Source of the DNA: Bradyrhizobium sp. CSA207
GTDB lineage: Bacteria > Pseudomonadota > Alphaproteobacteria > Rhizobiales > Xanthobacteraceae
Direction: 5' to 3'
Length of the DNA stretch: 64,000 nucleotides
Assembly (NCBI RefSeq): GCF_029051685.1
Contig: NZ_JAACFT010000014.1
Location: forward strand, 62,001-126,000
A program made the translations under genes and the position numbers. The first letter of the stretch is position 1; the number at the start of each line of letters is the position of its first letter. The notes under the pieces were generated by a model, which did not search any database, was not told the DNA's origin, and saw only the letters and a program-made list of their open reading frames with translations. Below are positions 9,249 to 15,919 of the stretch, piece by piece.

Positions 9249-10247
9249 ATGCATATCAAGGTCCCGATCGTTCCTGCTTCTTTCTTCGGCGTCGTTCTTG
9301 GCGTCGCGGGGCTCGGCAACGTCTGGCGCCAGGCCCACCGCCTCTGGGATCTGCCGGCCGTTATTGGCGAGGCGCTCGTGTTCGCGGCCGTCGCGGCGTG
9401 GGCGATCCTGCTCGTCTTGTACTTGCTCAAGACGGTTGCAGCCCCTCATGAGACGCTTGCTGAGGCGGCTCATCCAGTGCAGTGCTGCTTCATCGGCCTC
9501 ATCGGCGTCGCCACGATGATTGTCGCGGCAGGCATCCTACCGTATTCACGGATGATGGCCGAAGTTCTCCTCATTGCCGGCGCCTTGTTTACGTTCGGTT
9601 TTGCAGTGTGGAGAACCGGAGGATTGTGGTTCGGCGAGCGCGATCACACCGCGACGACGCCCGTGCTCTACCTCCCGACCGTAGCAGGCAGCTTCGTATC
9701 CGCGGCTGTTTGCGCCATTTTCGGCCACTCCGACTGGGGCCAGCTTGCGTTTGGCGCGGGGATCTTTTCGTGGCTCGCGATCGAATCCGTGCTCGTTCAT
9801 CGTCTTCTGACCCAGCAGAGCCTGCCAGAAGTACTGCGACCGACGTTGGGCATCCAGCTCGCGCCTGCGCCAGTTGGTGCGGTAGCCTATCTGAACCTGT
9901 CTCCTGGCCCACCGGATATCTTCGCCCATGCCCTGATCGGATATGGACTGTTGCAGGCGCTGGTGCTGCTTCGCCTGATTCCCTGGATCAGGAAGCAGCC
10001 GTTCTCGATGTCTTATTGGGCCTTCACCTTCGGCGCGACTGCACTGGCCTGGGCGCCGTTGCGGCTCATTCAGTTCGGTGATCGCGGCGCGATGTCCGAG
10101 CTTGCGCCGGTTCTGTTTGTCGCAAGCAACCTGGTCGTGGGACTGATCGCGATTGCAAGCCTATGGCTCATCGTTCGCGGCAAGCTCGGGCTCAAGCAGC
10201 GCGTGATTTATGCCCCGACCGCAGCGCCAAGGACACCCGTTGGGTAA
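9249..10247 (+). CDS. SLAC1/TehA-family membrane transporter
   Basis: A 332-residue integral membrane protein with about ten predicted helices. It matches the pattern of the TehA/SLAC1/Mae1/Ssu1 anion channel family, including the N-terminal PASFFGVVLGVAGLG segment that lines the first pore helix. Members export tellurite, C4-dicarboxylates, or sulfite (fungal Ssu1). Downstream of soxCD and upstream of a sulfite-exporter pseudogene, sulfite or another sulfur oxyanion is a plausible substrate (inference). Confidence 0.82.
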   Translation: MHIKVPIVPASFFGVVLGVAGLGNVWRQAHRLWDLPAVIGEALVFAAVAAWAILLVLYLLKTVAAPHETLAEAAHPVQCCFIGLIGVATMIVAAGILPYSRMMAEVLLIAGALFTFGFAVWRTGGLWFGERDHTATTPVLYLPTVAGSFVSAAVCAIFGHSDWGQLAFGAGIFSWLAIESVLVHRLLTQQSLPEVLRPTLGIQLAPAPVGAVAYLNLSPGPPDIFAHALIGYGLLQALVLLRLIPWIRKQPFSMSYWAFTFGATALAWAPLRLIQFGDRGAMSELAPVLFVASNLVVGLIAIASLWLIVRGKLGLKQRVIYAPTAAPRTPVG

Positions 10248-10448
10248 TATCGCCCATCCGGCCAGAACCGAGGATCGCGAATCGCGCAGTGGTGTCCATT
10301 GCAAAAAAACCGCTTCGGGGACGTGCCAAGCTGAATGACGTTCTTAGGAATTGCCATGGCAGATCTAATCGGCTGCCGGCGGCGCTCAGGTTGGTCTACT
10401 CTCGATACCGTCGCAAAATGATCAAATCGACTCGCCGCCACCAGATGA

Positions 10449-11198
10449 TCACGCGAGGTAGCCGGAAACTCCGTCCCACAATAACTTGAGCGCCGTCACG
10501 ACCAGCAATCCGTAGCAGAGCCGATAGATCCGGCGTTGGTCCAGGCTTCGGTGAAGCCGCCAACCAGCCCATATGCCGGTGGGAATGGCGAGCACGCAAA
10601 GAGCCATCAATGTCCAGATGCTGGCTGTCGGCTTCACCAGAAGGAGCCACGGCACCGCCTTGTTGCCCACCGTGAAGAACAGACGAGTCGTCCCCGCGTA
10701 GACGTCCTTGGTGAGTCCTAAAGGCAGCAGATACATCGCAAGCGGAGGTCCGCCCGAGTGCGCCACCATCGTGGTGGCTCCCGAGGCGAGACCGGCAGTA
10801 AGCGCCTTCGGCGCCGAACGCGGACGAATCCTGACCTCTGCGCCCGCCACAAGCCATAGCCCGATGAAGATCAGGTAATGGCAGACATCGCGATCGCGAT
10901 GGCGCGGTGGTCCAGGAAGCGGAATAGGAGATAGCCTAGTCCGATACCGCTCACGAGCCCCGGTAACAGCGGCAGAAGGTCCGCTTTCGATCACGTCGAT
11001 GGCTTCCAGTAGCGCAGGGCGAACAAATCCATCGCGATGAACAGGGGCGCGAGGAGACCGCCCGCGGTGACCGGATCCATCGCGGTCGACAACAGCGGGA
11101 TGCCAATGATGGAGAAACCGCCCCCGAACGCGCCCTTCATGAAGCAAATCAGAAAGACACCGGCAAAAGCGACCAGAACCGCCAAGTGTCAGCTCCAT
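10449..11198 (-). pseudogene. TauE/SafE sulfite exporter, broken by two frameshifts and a stop
   Basis: All parts of a TauE/SafE-type permease of about 250 residues can be read, but in different frames. The N-terminal helix region (LICFMKGAFGGGFSIIG) is readable to an in-frame TGA at 10991-10993, where the frame continues sensibly into SKADLLPLLPG. A one-base loss near 10873 is needed to reach the C-terminal half, which ends at 10449. A one-base gain near 11184 separates the natural ATG at 11198 from the rest. Three lesions make an intact product unlikely; sequencing error is possible but less economical. It is convergent with the TehA-like gene. Confidence 0.72.
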
Positions 11199-11503
11199 TG
11201 CGCGACCTCCGCGGTTGGCTTCCGGTGGCGCCGATTTTGCTCCATCGCGGCGGCGAAGGTTGTCATCCGTTCGTCCGCCTGGCCAGAAAGCGTGAAGAGG
11301 CCAGTGACAGAAGTTTCAATCTGGAGACGGACCAGGCCAATGTCCTGCAGTGCGCAGTCGTCGAGACCGTGAAGGCATGCAATAGTGCTCCGACGGGCGA
11401 GATAGCTCACGATCCCGTCGCAAGCGGCGCTGAGTAGCCAATAAAATGCGCCAGGCCGCTTCATGACAACGGGCAGGACGACGTTTGAAAGCATGGCAGC
11501 CAT
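11189..11503 (-). CDS. DUF1127 domain protein
   Basis: A 104-residue protein whose central part carries the short DUF1127 signature (YLARRSTIACLHGLDDCALQDIGL, about residues 45-68; key residues are the Arg pair, the Leu-Asp-Asp and the Asp-Ile-Gly). DUF1127 proteins are small Arg-rich proteins; some alphaproteobacterial members affect RNA turnover and phosphate or stress responses. The start at 11503 is supported by GGAGAG five bases upstream. It overlaps the 5' end of the broken TauE gene by 10 bases on the same strand. Confidence 0.7.
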   Translation of the reverse strand: MAAMLSNVVLPVVMKRPGAFYWLLSAACDGIVSYLARRSTIACLHGLDDCALQDIGLVRLQIETSVTGLFTLSGQADERMTTFAAAMEQNRRHRKPTAEVAQWS

Positions 11504-11651
11504 TCTACTCTCCGATGCTCCGAAAGGCGTCGCCAACTCGCCGCCCGACGCTCATTTCCTCAATGAATCGCATTACGATGCCAGATGATTCGGTGTGATG
11601 AGTCTGCCATTGGATCAGCAAGGTTGGCTGACACCGGCGGCTGGCCAGAAG

Positions 11652-11792
11652 TCAGTGACCCGCCGCCTCCGGTATCATCCATAAGGAGATCGTGTACCAG
11701 AGGCCATCGCCCGACCTGCGCTGGTACGCGACGAAGCTGGCATCATCGCTGTGCTGCATTTCGTAACGATAGTGTTCGATATGCCTTGTCAT
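11652..11792 (-). CDS. 46-residue hypothetical protein
   Basis: A short frame on the minus strand reads 46 residues (starting MTRHIEHYRYEMQ, ending WMIPEAAGH). It has balanced, coding-like composition with several aromatic residues and no hydrophobic segment. AAGGAGAG lies 4 bases before the ATG, one of the best ribosome sites nearby. It is divergent from the LysR gene, with the hairpin region at 11877-11909 between them. The family is not recognised. Confidence 0.5.
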   Translation of the reverse strand: MTRHIEHYRYEMQHSDDASFVAYQRRSGDGLWYTISLWMIPEAAGH

Positions 11793-11876
11793 TTAACTCT
11801 CCTTGTCAGTGTTAGAGACAGGCCGCTCGCCTTGCCCCCAAGGAGATCGATTGGACGGCCAACGTTTGAAATGGCT

Positions 11877-11909
11877 CTACGTGGAAGGGGTCCTTCCGCG
11901 TAGCGGAAG
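11877..11909. promoter_or_regulatory. Overlapping, mutually exclusive inverted repeats upstream of the LysR gene
   Basis: Two stems share the same bases. Stem 1 pairs 11877-11888 with 11892-11903 (CTACGTGGAAGG with CCTTCCGCGTAG, 12 pairs counting one T-G wobble, 3-base loop). Stem 2 pairs 11893-11899 with 11903-11909 (CTTCCGC with GCGGAAG, 3-base loop). They cannot form together. They lie about 110 bases before the LysR start in the divergent promoter region. This could be an operator for the regulator or an RNA switch. Confidence 0.45.
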
Positions 11910-12019
11910 CTCCGTCGACAGGGCTCGGCGGGCCGCTCGCAAGCCATGCCGGCCTTCCGAAAGCCGGGGTGATGTGGCAAAATCGAAAAGTAGTCTTCCT
12001 AACCATGGAAGGGAATTCG

Positions 12020-12916
12020 ATGGATCGCCTGGAAGCGATGTCGACGTTTCTGAGCGTGGTAGAGCAGGGCAGCTTGTCCGCGGCCGCACGGCGTCTGAAA
12101 ACGCCGCTCACAACCGTCAGCCGCAACGTTTCCGAACTAGAGTCTCACCTGCGGACGAAGCTCTTCAACCGATCGAGCCGTCAGCTGGTGCTGACGGATG
12201 CGGGCAGTTCGTACCTTGCGGCGTGCAAGCGCATTCTCGCGGATGTCATCGAAGCGGAGCGTACAGCGTCAGGTGAGTACACTGCACCTACAGGCGAACT
12301 GGCTGTGACCACGCCATTGGTGCTTGGGCGCATCATTCTCATGCCGATCATCGTGGACTTCCTCAAGACCTATCCGGATATCAAGGTTCGGATGATTCCC
12401 ACGGATCAAAAGCTGAGCCTGGCTCAGGAGCAAATCGATGTCGCGGTGCGCATCGGCGAGTTGCCGGATTCGAGCTTGGTCGCGGTAAGGGTCGGAAGAA
12501 CGCGCCGGGTGGTGTGCGCCAGTCCCGCCTATCTGGCTGCTCGCGGAACGCCGCGCACTCCGGAAGATCTAGTCGAGCATGATTGCATCAGCTATGCCGG
12601 CTTTTCACTGCCCGATGCCTGGACATTCGTCAGAGACAAGATGACCATAGCGGCGCCGGTGCGTACGCGGCTCATCGTCGGCAGCGCTGAAGCGGCTTGT
12701 GCCGCAGCTCGTGCTGGCTTAGGCATTTCCTTCGCCTTTGCGTATCAAATCGAGGCTGGTCCGCAGGAACAAGCATTGAAAACCGTGCTGGATGAATTCC
12801 AGCCGCCATCAATGCCGGTCAATTTGGTGTATACCGCGAACCGGTTTTTGCCGATCAAGGTACGCGCGTTTCTAGACTTTGCCGCGCCTCGGCTGAAGCG
12901 AATCTTCGCGGATTAG
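12020..12916 (+). CDS. LysR-family transcriptional regulator
   Basis: A 298-residue regulator. The N-terminal winged helix-turn-helix (about 1-60; GSLSAAARRLKTPLTTVSRNVSELE) is typical of the LysR family, and the periplasmic-binding-protein-like effector domain follows (about 88-295). The start at 12020 is preceded by GGAAGGG at 6 bases and matches the usual MDRLEAM opening. LysR proteins usually control a divergent neighbour; here that is the 46-residue gene and, beyond it, the DUF1127 gene. The ligand is unknown. Confidence 0.9.
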   Translation: MDRLEAMSTFLSVVEQGSLSAAARRLKTPLTTVSRNVSELESHLRTKLFNRSSRQLVLTDAGSSYLAACKRILADVIEAERTASGEYTAPTGELAVTTPLVLGRIILMPIIVDFLKTYPDIKVRMIPTDQKLSLAQEQIDVAVRIGELPDSSLVAVRVGRTRRVVCASPAYLAARGTPRTPEDLVEHDCISYAGFSLPDAWTFVRDKMTIAAPVRTRLIVGSAEAACAAARAGLGISFAFAYQIEAGPQEQALKTVLDEFQPPSMPVNLVYTANRFLPIKVRAFLDFAAPRLKRIFAD

Positions 12917-13141
12917 CAGCGTCACGGTACGAGCCCCGCTATTTGTGAGATGCGGCCCCATTTGGCCCCAAAAGCGGATCGTGTGCGCGCTTCTTCCGCT
13001 GACCTGAGATTATTAGTTCTCGGTCCTGGCCTTCCGAAACTTGGAAGGATGTCTTCCGATTTACACGCCTGCTGACTGAGATGCTTCGTCCCATCTGCCA
13101 ACCAGGACCTGCCGAACACGGCATTACAGTTGGAGGCGAAT

Positions 13142-13324
13142 ATGGGTGAGGTTATCCAATTTATTCCGAAGGCTGAGCGCGAACGAATCCGCCTGATACG
13201 CGAAGCCCGCGCAATTTACGACAGCGTCTTTCCGCCGTCCGGTTTGGACAATGGGCAAGCCGTCGACGCAGGTCATTCGGTCAATGGAGCCAAGTTTCAC
13301 CAGGGCGGCGAAGTGCTTTCGTAA
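13142..13324 (+). CDS. 60-residue hypothetical protein
   Basis: A 60-residue soluble protein opening MGEVIQFIPKAERERIRLI, a pattern I associate with short rhizobial proteins of unknown function that begin with a beta strand and a basic helix. The ATG at 13142 has GGAGG six bases upstream; an in-frame TTG at 13130 is weaker. It lies about 55 bases before the next exported protein gene. Between the LysR stop and this gene is a small CCTTCC/GGAAGG hairpin (13030-13048). Confidence 0.6.
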   Translation: MGEVIQFIPKAERERIRLIREARAIYDSVFPPSGLDNGQAVDAGHSVNGAKFHQGGEVLS

Positions 13325-13378
13325 CAACAAGCTGGCCGGATGGCCGCTTCATTTCTCGAACTGATAGGAGAAGTTGCT

Positions 13379-13705
13379 ATGTCAATCCGCAAGATCCTTT
13401 TTGCCACGGCATTCGGTATTGCCTCTCTGGCGGGCGCGCGTGCCGATAGCCTACGTCCGATCGAGGGCAAGAGCATCGACCTCGGCGAGATATCGGGCAT
13501 CGCTTACTACACTGTCGAGCGGGACGGCTTTCACGTCGTTGCCACTCTTGCGCAGGGCCAAGCGGGAACGCCGATCCGTGTCGTCTCTGTTCTTGCACCT
13601 GGTCAGCGCGTGGTTCTCTCAACGGCGCAACAAGGGCGAGCAATCGAGATCGTCCGGAAGGACGATAGCGTACTGGTTCGCAAGGCGAACACGGCCACGG
13701 AGTGA
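13379..13705 (+). CDS. Small exported protein
   Basis: A 108-residue protein with a clear signal peptide (about 1-22, ending ARA-DS). The mature part is about 86 residues, with alternating hydrophobic strands (IAYYTVERDGFHVVATLAQG), suggesting a small beta-rich periplasmic protein. AGGAG lies 9 bases upstream of the ATG at 13379. No catalytic motif or known domain is recognised. It is co-directional with the short genes on both sides. Confidence 0.68.
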   Translation: MSIRKILFATAFGIASLAGARADSLRPIEGKSIDLGEISGIAYYTVERDGFHVVATLAQGQAGTPIRVVSVLAPGQRVVLSTAQQGRAIEIVRKDDSVLVRKANTATE

Positions 13706-13744
13706 ACTTCAGTCGAAATTGGGAATGGAAGAAGGGAACTGCAG

Positions 13745-14026
13745 ATGTCCATCATCCACCTTCATGGAACGTCAACTGGTACGCCCGAGCAGTACGTCGC
13801 CGGACTGACCGATTTCGGGCCGGGTCGCTCGAGGCTCTTTGGCAACAGCGCCGACGCATACCTCAAGGTGCATCACCGGGGCGGCTTGCAGGCCGATGTC
13901 ACGGAAGGCTCGGGCGGAATCTGGGAGCGTCTGCATTACGACTGGTCGGACCCCAAGCGCGTCGTACTCACGACGACCGACTCCAACGTATGGGGTGTGA
14001 ATCGGCGCCGGGGTCACGTCGCTTGA
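13745..14026 (+). pseudogene. SRPBCC-like protein, C-terminally truncated
   Basis: This frame encodes 93 residues starting MSIIHLHGTSTGTPEQY and running to SNVWG. In families I know with this opening (SRPBCC, START-like lipid-binding fold) the protein continues for roughly 60-70 more residues, including a Thr/Tyr-rich strand and the long C-terminal helix. Here the last ten residues diverge and a stop follows. The fold could not close without the final helix, so I treat it as a truncated remnant. A large palindrome (14073-14107) begins about 45 bases after the stop. Confidence 0.4.
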
Positions 14027-14072
14027 AGTACCGGCAGTATTCGTCTGAACGAAATTAAGAAAGCCTCGTTGG

Positions 14073-14107
14073 GGTGGGGTCACGATCGGCGCCGATCGGG
14101 ACCCACC
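14073..14107. repeat. Long near-perfect palindrome
   Basis: The core CGATCGGC/GCCGATCG (14083-14098) is a perfect 16-base palindrome. It extends outward with one mismatch and one bulged G to pair GGTGGG with CCCACC, giving about 16 base pairs. There is no T-run after it. It could act as a bidirectional terminator or be a scar of a mobile element between the truncated SRPBCC gene and the convergent operon. Confidence 0.5.
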
Positions 14108-14226
14108 TCAACGCAGAGTCGGTCAGGTGCGACAAGGAATTGCCGCCGTTAGTTCAACGGGCCGAGTTCGGCGCCGATTGACAGCTTGCGGTCTGTCTCT
14201 GGCCATACGTCGCTGTGGGACCAATC

Positions 14227-14297
14227 GGATTATGCCGACTCTAACGCAGCGATCGCCGCGGCCAGAGCCCGTTCAGAGGCCATGGTCGGCATAATCC
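14227..14297. repeat. 13-base inverted repeats with an extra half-copy
   Basis: GGATTATGCCGAC (14227-14239) and GTCGGCATAATCC (14285-14297) are exact inverted repeats 45 bases apart. A third, direct half-copy, GGTCGGCATA, lies at 14301-14310. They sit just after the stop of the 14332 gene on the minus strand and span most of the micro-frame at 14230. A terminator, a recombination scar or a miniature element are all possible. Confidence 0.4.
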
Positions 14298-14325
14298 CGA
14301 GGTCGGCATAGTAGAGATTGCACAT
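14230..14325 (-). CDS. 31-residue micro-frame beginning MCNLY
   Basis: Six bases after the stop of the 179-residue gene, on the same strand, a frame of 31 codons starts MCNLYYADLG. The MCNLY opening recalls SRAP (YedK/HMCES) proteins, whose second residue Cys is the catalytic DNA-crosslinking residue, but nothing after residue 5 matches. It may be a decayed SRAP start, a small operon peptide, or chance. Its end overlaps the inverted repeat at 14227. Confidence 0.2.
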   Translation of the reverse strand: MCNLYYADLGIMPTMASERALAAAIAALESA

Positions 14326-14331
14326 GAATCG

Positions 14332-14871
14332 CTACCCCGGATCCTCGCCGTTCTTGTGGCTGGCGATCCAGGCGGTCTGGATGGCATCAGGTCGCTTGAC
14401 CTTGTACTTGGCGAGGTCTTCTTCGGTCAGTTGCAAGGCGATGTGATGGGCGAAGATACGATGGTTGCCGTCCAGCGGGCTCAGGCCGCTGGCGATCGGA
14501 AAGAGCACGGGGGGACGTTCGAATTCTCCGGTAGTCGTCACGATCTTCAATTGGCGTTGAAACCGAGCGGGACTGTTGTCGCCGCCGAAGCCGTTGTCCT
14601 TACCTTCGACCAACGCATCGTACATGTTGTTCATCGTCTTGCGGCCGTCGATGGACAGCTTGTCGAAGCTACAGTCGCGCTTCTCCTGCGTCCAAGTCAC
14701 GTCCTTCCACCACGACACCGGGTGCGTGAGCAGCAGCTTCCAGCGTCCCGTCAGCGGCTCGGATGGAGGCCAGCTCATGCCGGTTTGGTTGGCGAGCTTG
14801 AGAAGCCACTGATCGATAACGTCGTCGGGCCAGTCGGGCAGATTCTTCTTGATGTCCTGCAATGTCGTCAT
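14332..14871 (-). CDS. Hypothetical protein with a ParB-like DGNHR motif
   Basis: A 179-residue soluble protein, rich in Trp in its N-terminal half. Near residue 133 it carries SPLDGNHRIFAH, which resembles the (D)G-H/N-H-R core of ParB/sulfiredoxin-fold nuclease or nucleotide-binding domains. A preceding hydrophobic strand (PPVLFPIASG) and a following helix fit that fold. The rest is unrecognised. It starts on a 4-base overlap (ATGA) with the zinc-ribbon gene at 14868, so the two are translationally coupled. It is the third gene of the operon that runs away from the LexA-type box at 15789. Confidence 0.6.
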   Translation of the reverse strand: MTTLQDIKKNLPDWPDDVIDQWLLKLANQTGMSWPPSEPLTGRWKLLLTHPVSWWKDVTWTQEKRDCSFDKLSIDGRKTMNNMYDALVEGKDNGFGGDNSPARFQRQLKIVTTTGEFERPPVLFPIASGLSPLDGNHRIFAHHIALQLTEEDLAKYKVKRPDAIQTAWIASHKNGEDPG

Positions 14872-15353
14872 GCGTCGGATCCGTGTTTCGAGTCCTTGTG
14901 CGGCGGCTTCTCGTCATCGGTGTGCCGCGGGCGTTGCGTCAACTGTAGCAGCGTCGCCGCCGGGCGGCGATTCGCCTTGGCGCATTTGCTGCATCGAAGC
15001 CGGCTCGCCAGGTCATGCACGAAAGTTGTCGGCGGATGGCGTAGCGCGGCCATAACGACGTCCCGCTTCATCTTGCAGCGCGAGCATTCGATTTCGAGCC
15101 AGGAATAGCTGCCGTTTATGGCTTGGTCGATCGTCGGCGATGGGTCGATCGGTCCTCCGTCGGCCCACATCCTCTCATTCCACGATTCGCAGAGCAGCTT
15201 GTCGGCCTGTCGGATGAGGGTCTCGCCCTTGGCGCGGGCTTCGGCAGACTGGCCAGCGAGAATCGTCGTCATCGTGCGCGCCCTCCCCAATTCCTTGGTG
15301 AGCGCCTTGCGGTCGCCGCCGCTGAGGGGCGTCGGGTGATGTTTCGGTGCCAT
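14868..15353 (-). CDS. Zinc-ribbon protein, 161 residues
   Basis: An uncharacterised protein with two CxxC knuckles (Cys90/Cys93 and Cys121/Cys124) about 28 residues apart, the spacing of a zinc ribbon. Basic residues lie around the knuckles (CSRCKMKRD, RCSKCAKANRR), consistent with nucleic-acid binding. The N-terminal part is helical and charged; the C-terminal tail is Lys/His-rich and probably disordered. It lies 30 bases after the upstream zinc-ribbon gene and overlaps the DGNHR-motif gene by four bases. Function is unknown. Confidence 0.62.
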   Translation of the reverse strand: MAPKHHPTPLSGGDRKALTKELGRARTMTTILAGQSAEARAKGETLIRQADKLLCESWNERMWADGGPIDPSPTIDQAINGSYSWLEIECSRCKMKRDVVMAALRHPPTTFVHDLASRLRCSKCAKANRRPAATLLQLTQRPRHTDDEKPPHKDSKHGSDA

Positions 15354-15383
15354 GGCAGCATCCAGTTCCGGCCGCGCCGGCGA

Positions 15384-15725
15384 CTACTCGAACGCAGGCC
15401 AGCAGCCGTCTTCCTCGTGGCGCCCGGTCCGCTGCGTGCAGGTATTCTCCAAGAGTCGCCGCCCGACATCCTTCCAGAGCGTCTCCCGACCATCGAGGCG
15501 GACGCCATCGACCTTCTGAATCTCGACGACCCTGGCGCAGCGCCGGCACCCCACCCTCAGAATATGTTGAGGAATTTGGCTCAGCCGCAGCGCCCCTCCG
15601 GAGGGGCCCGACCTGCTCTCTGCGCGAGGGTCGTCCAGAAGCGCCTGCCAGTATTCCGGCGGCAGATCAGCTTCCGGAGCCAATTCGGGCTCCCGAGGCA
15701 CGTTTCTGCCGACGAGAGCGGCCAT
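15384..15725 (-). CDS. Zinc-ribbon-like protein, first gene of operon
   Basis: A 113-residue protein, counted from the ATG at 15725, which has AAGGAG nine bases upstream. An earlier in-frame ATG at 15752 lacks a ribosome site. The C-terminal half has Cys60/Cys63 (GCRRCARVVEI), then Cys96 and Cys108 in TCTQRTGRHEEDGCWP, making a four-ligand zinc site likely. The pattern parallels the next gene, suggesting two paralogous zinc ribbons side by side. The family occurs in rhizobia but has no assigned role to my knowledge. It is divergent from Ku, with a LexA-type box in the shared intergenic region. Confidence 0.6.
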   Translation of the reverse strand: MAALVGRNVPREPELAPEADLPPEYWQALLDDPRAESRSGPSGGALRLSQIPQHILRVGCRRCARVVEIQKVDGVRLDGRETLWKDVGRRLLENTCTQRTGRHEEDGCWPAFE

Positions 15726-15788
15726 CTTATCCATCTCCTTCGGGTTCGGCATGCGCCAGGTCGCGGGTCGGTCCAGTCATGCTCCATA

Positions 15789-15803
15789 GAACATAACAGG
15801 AAC
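15789..15803. promoter_or_regulatory. LexA-type box (GAAC-N7-GAAC) between the zinc-ribbon operon and Ku
   Basis: GAACATAACAGGAAC matches the alphaproteobacterial LexA operator GAAC-N7-GAAC (equivalent to GTTC-N7-GTTC on the other strand), with an A-rich spacer. It lies 64 bases before the zinc-ribbon operon start (15725) and 117 bases before the Ku start (15920), so it could repress one or both. The match is direct; the regulatory role is inference. Confidence 0.55.
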
Positions 15804-15919
15804 GAAAGAGTCGATAGCCGACGTGAAAAATATCTCTTGTGGGCCCGTCCATGCTGTCGGAACCATGCCCTCCCGTTCGTCTTGAGTCCGAGCCGTCCCG
15901 AACTGGAGTTCTGCGTAAC

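Noticed and set aside
10991..10993. In-frame TGA in the TauE/SafE gene as a selenocysteine codon
   Set aside because: Trp is the natural fit at this position, no selenocysteine-insertion stem is evident, and two frameshifts in the same gene point to decay.
15899..15910. GAACTGGAGTTC palindrome just before Ku as a second operator
   Set aside because: It has an inverted GAAC/GTTC arrangement with a 4-base gap, which does not fit the LexA consensus, and it overlaps the Ku ribosome-site region.
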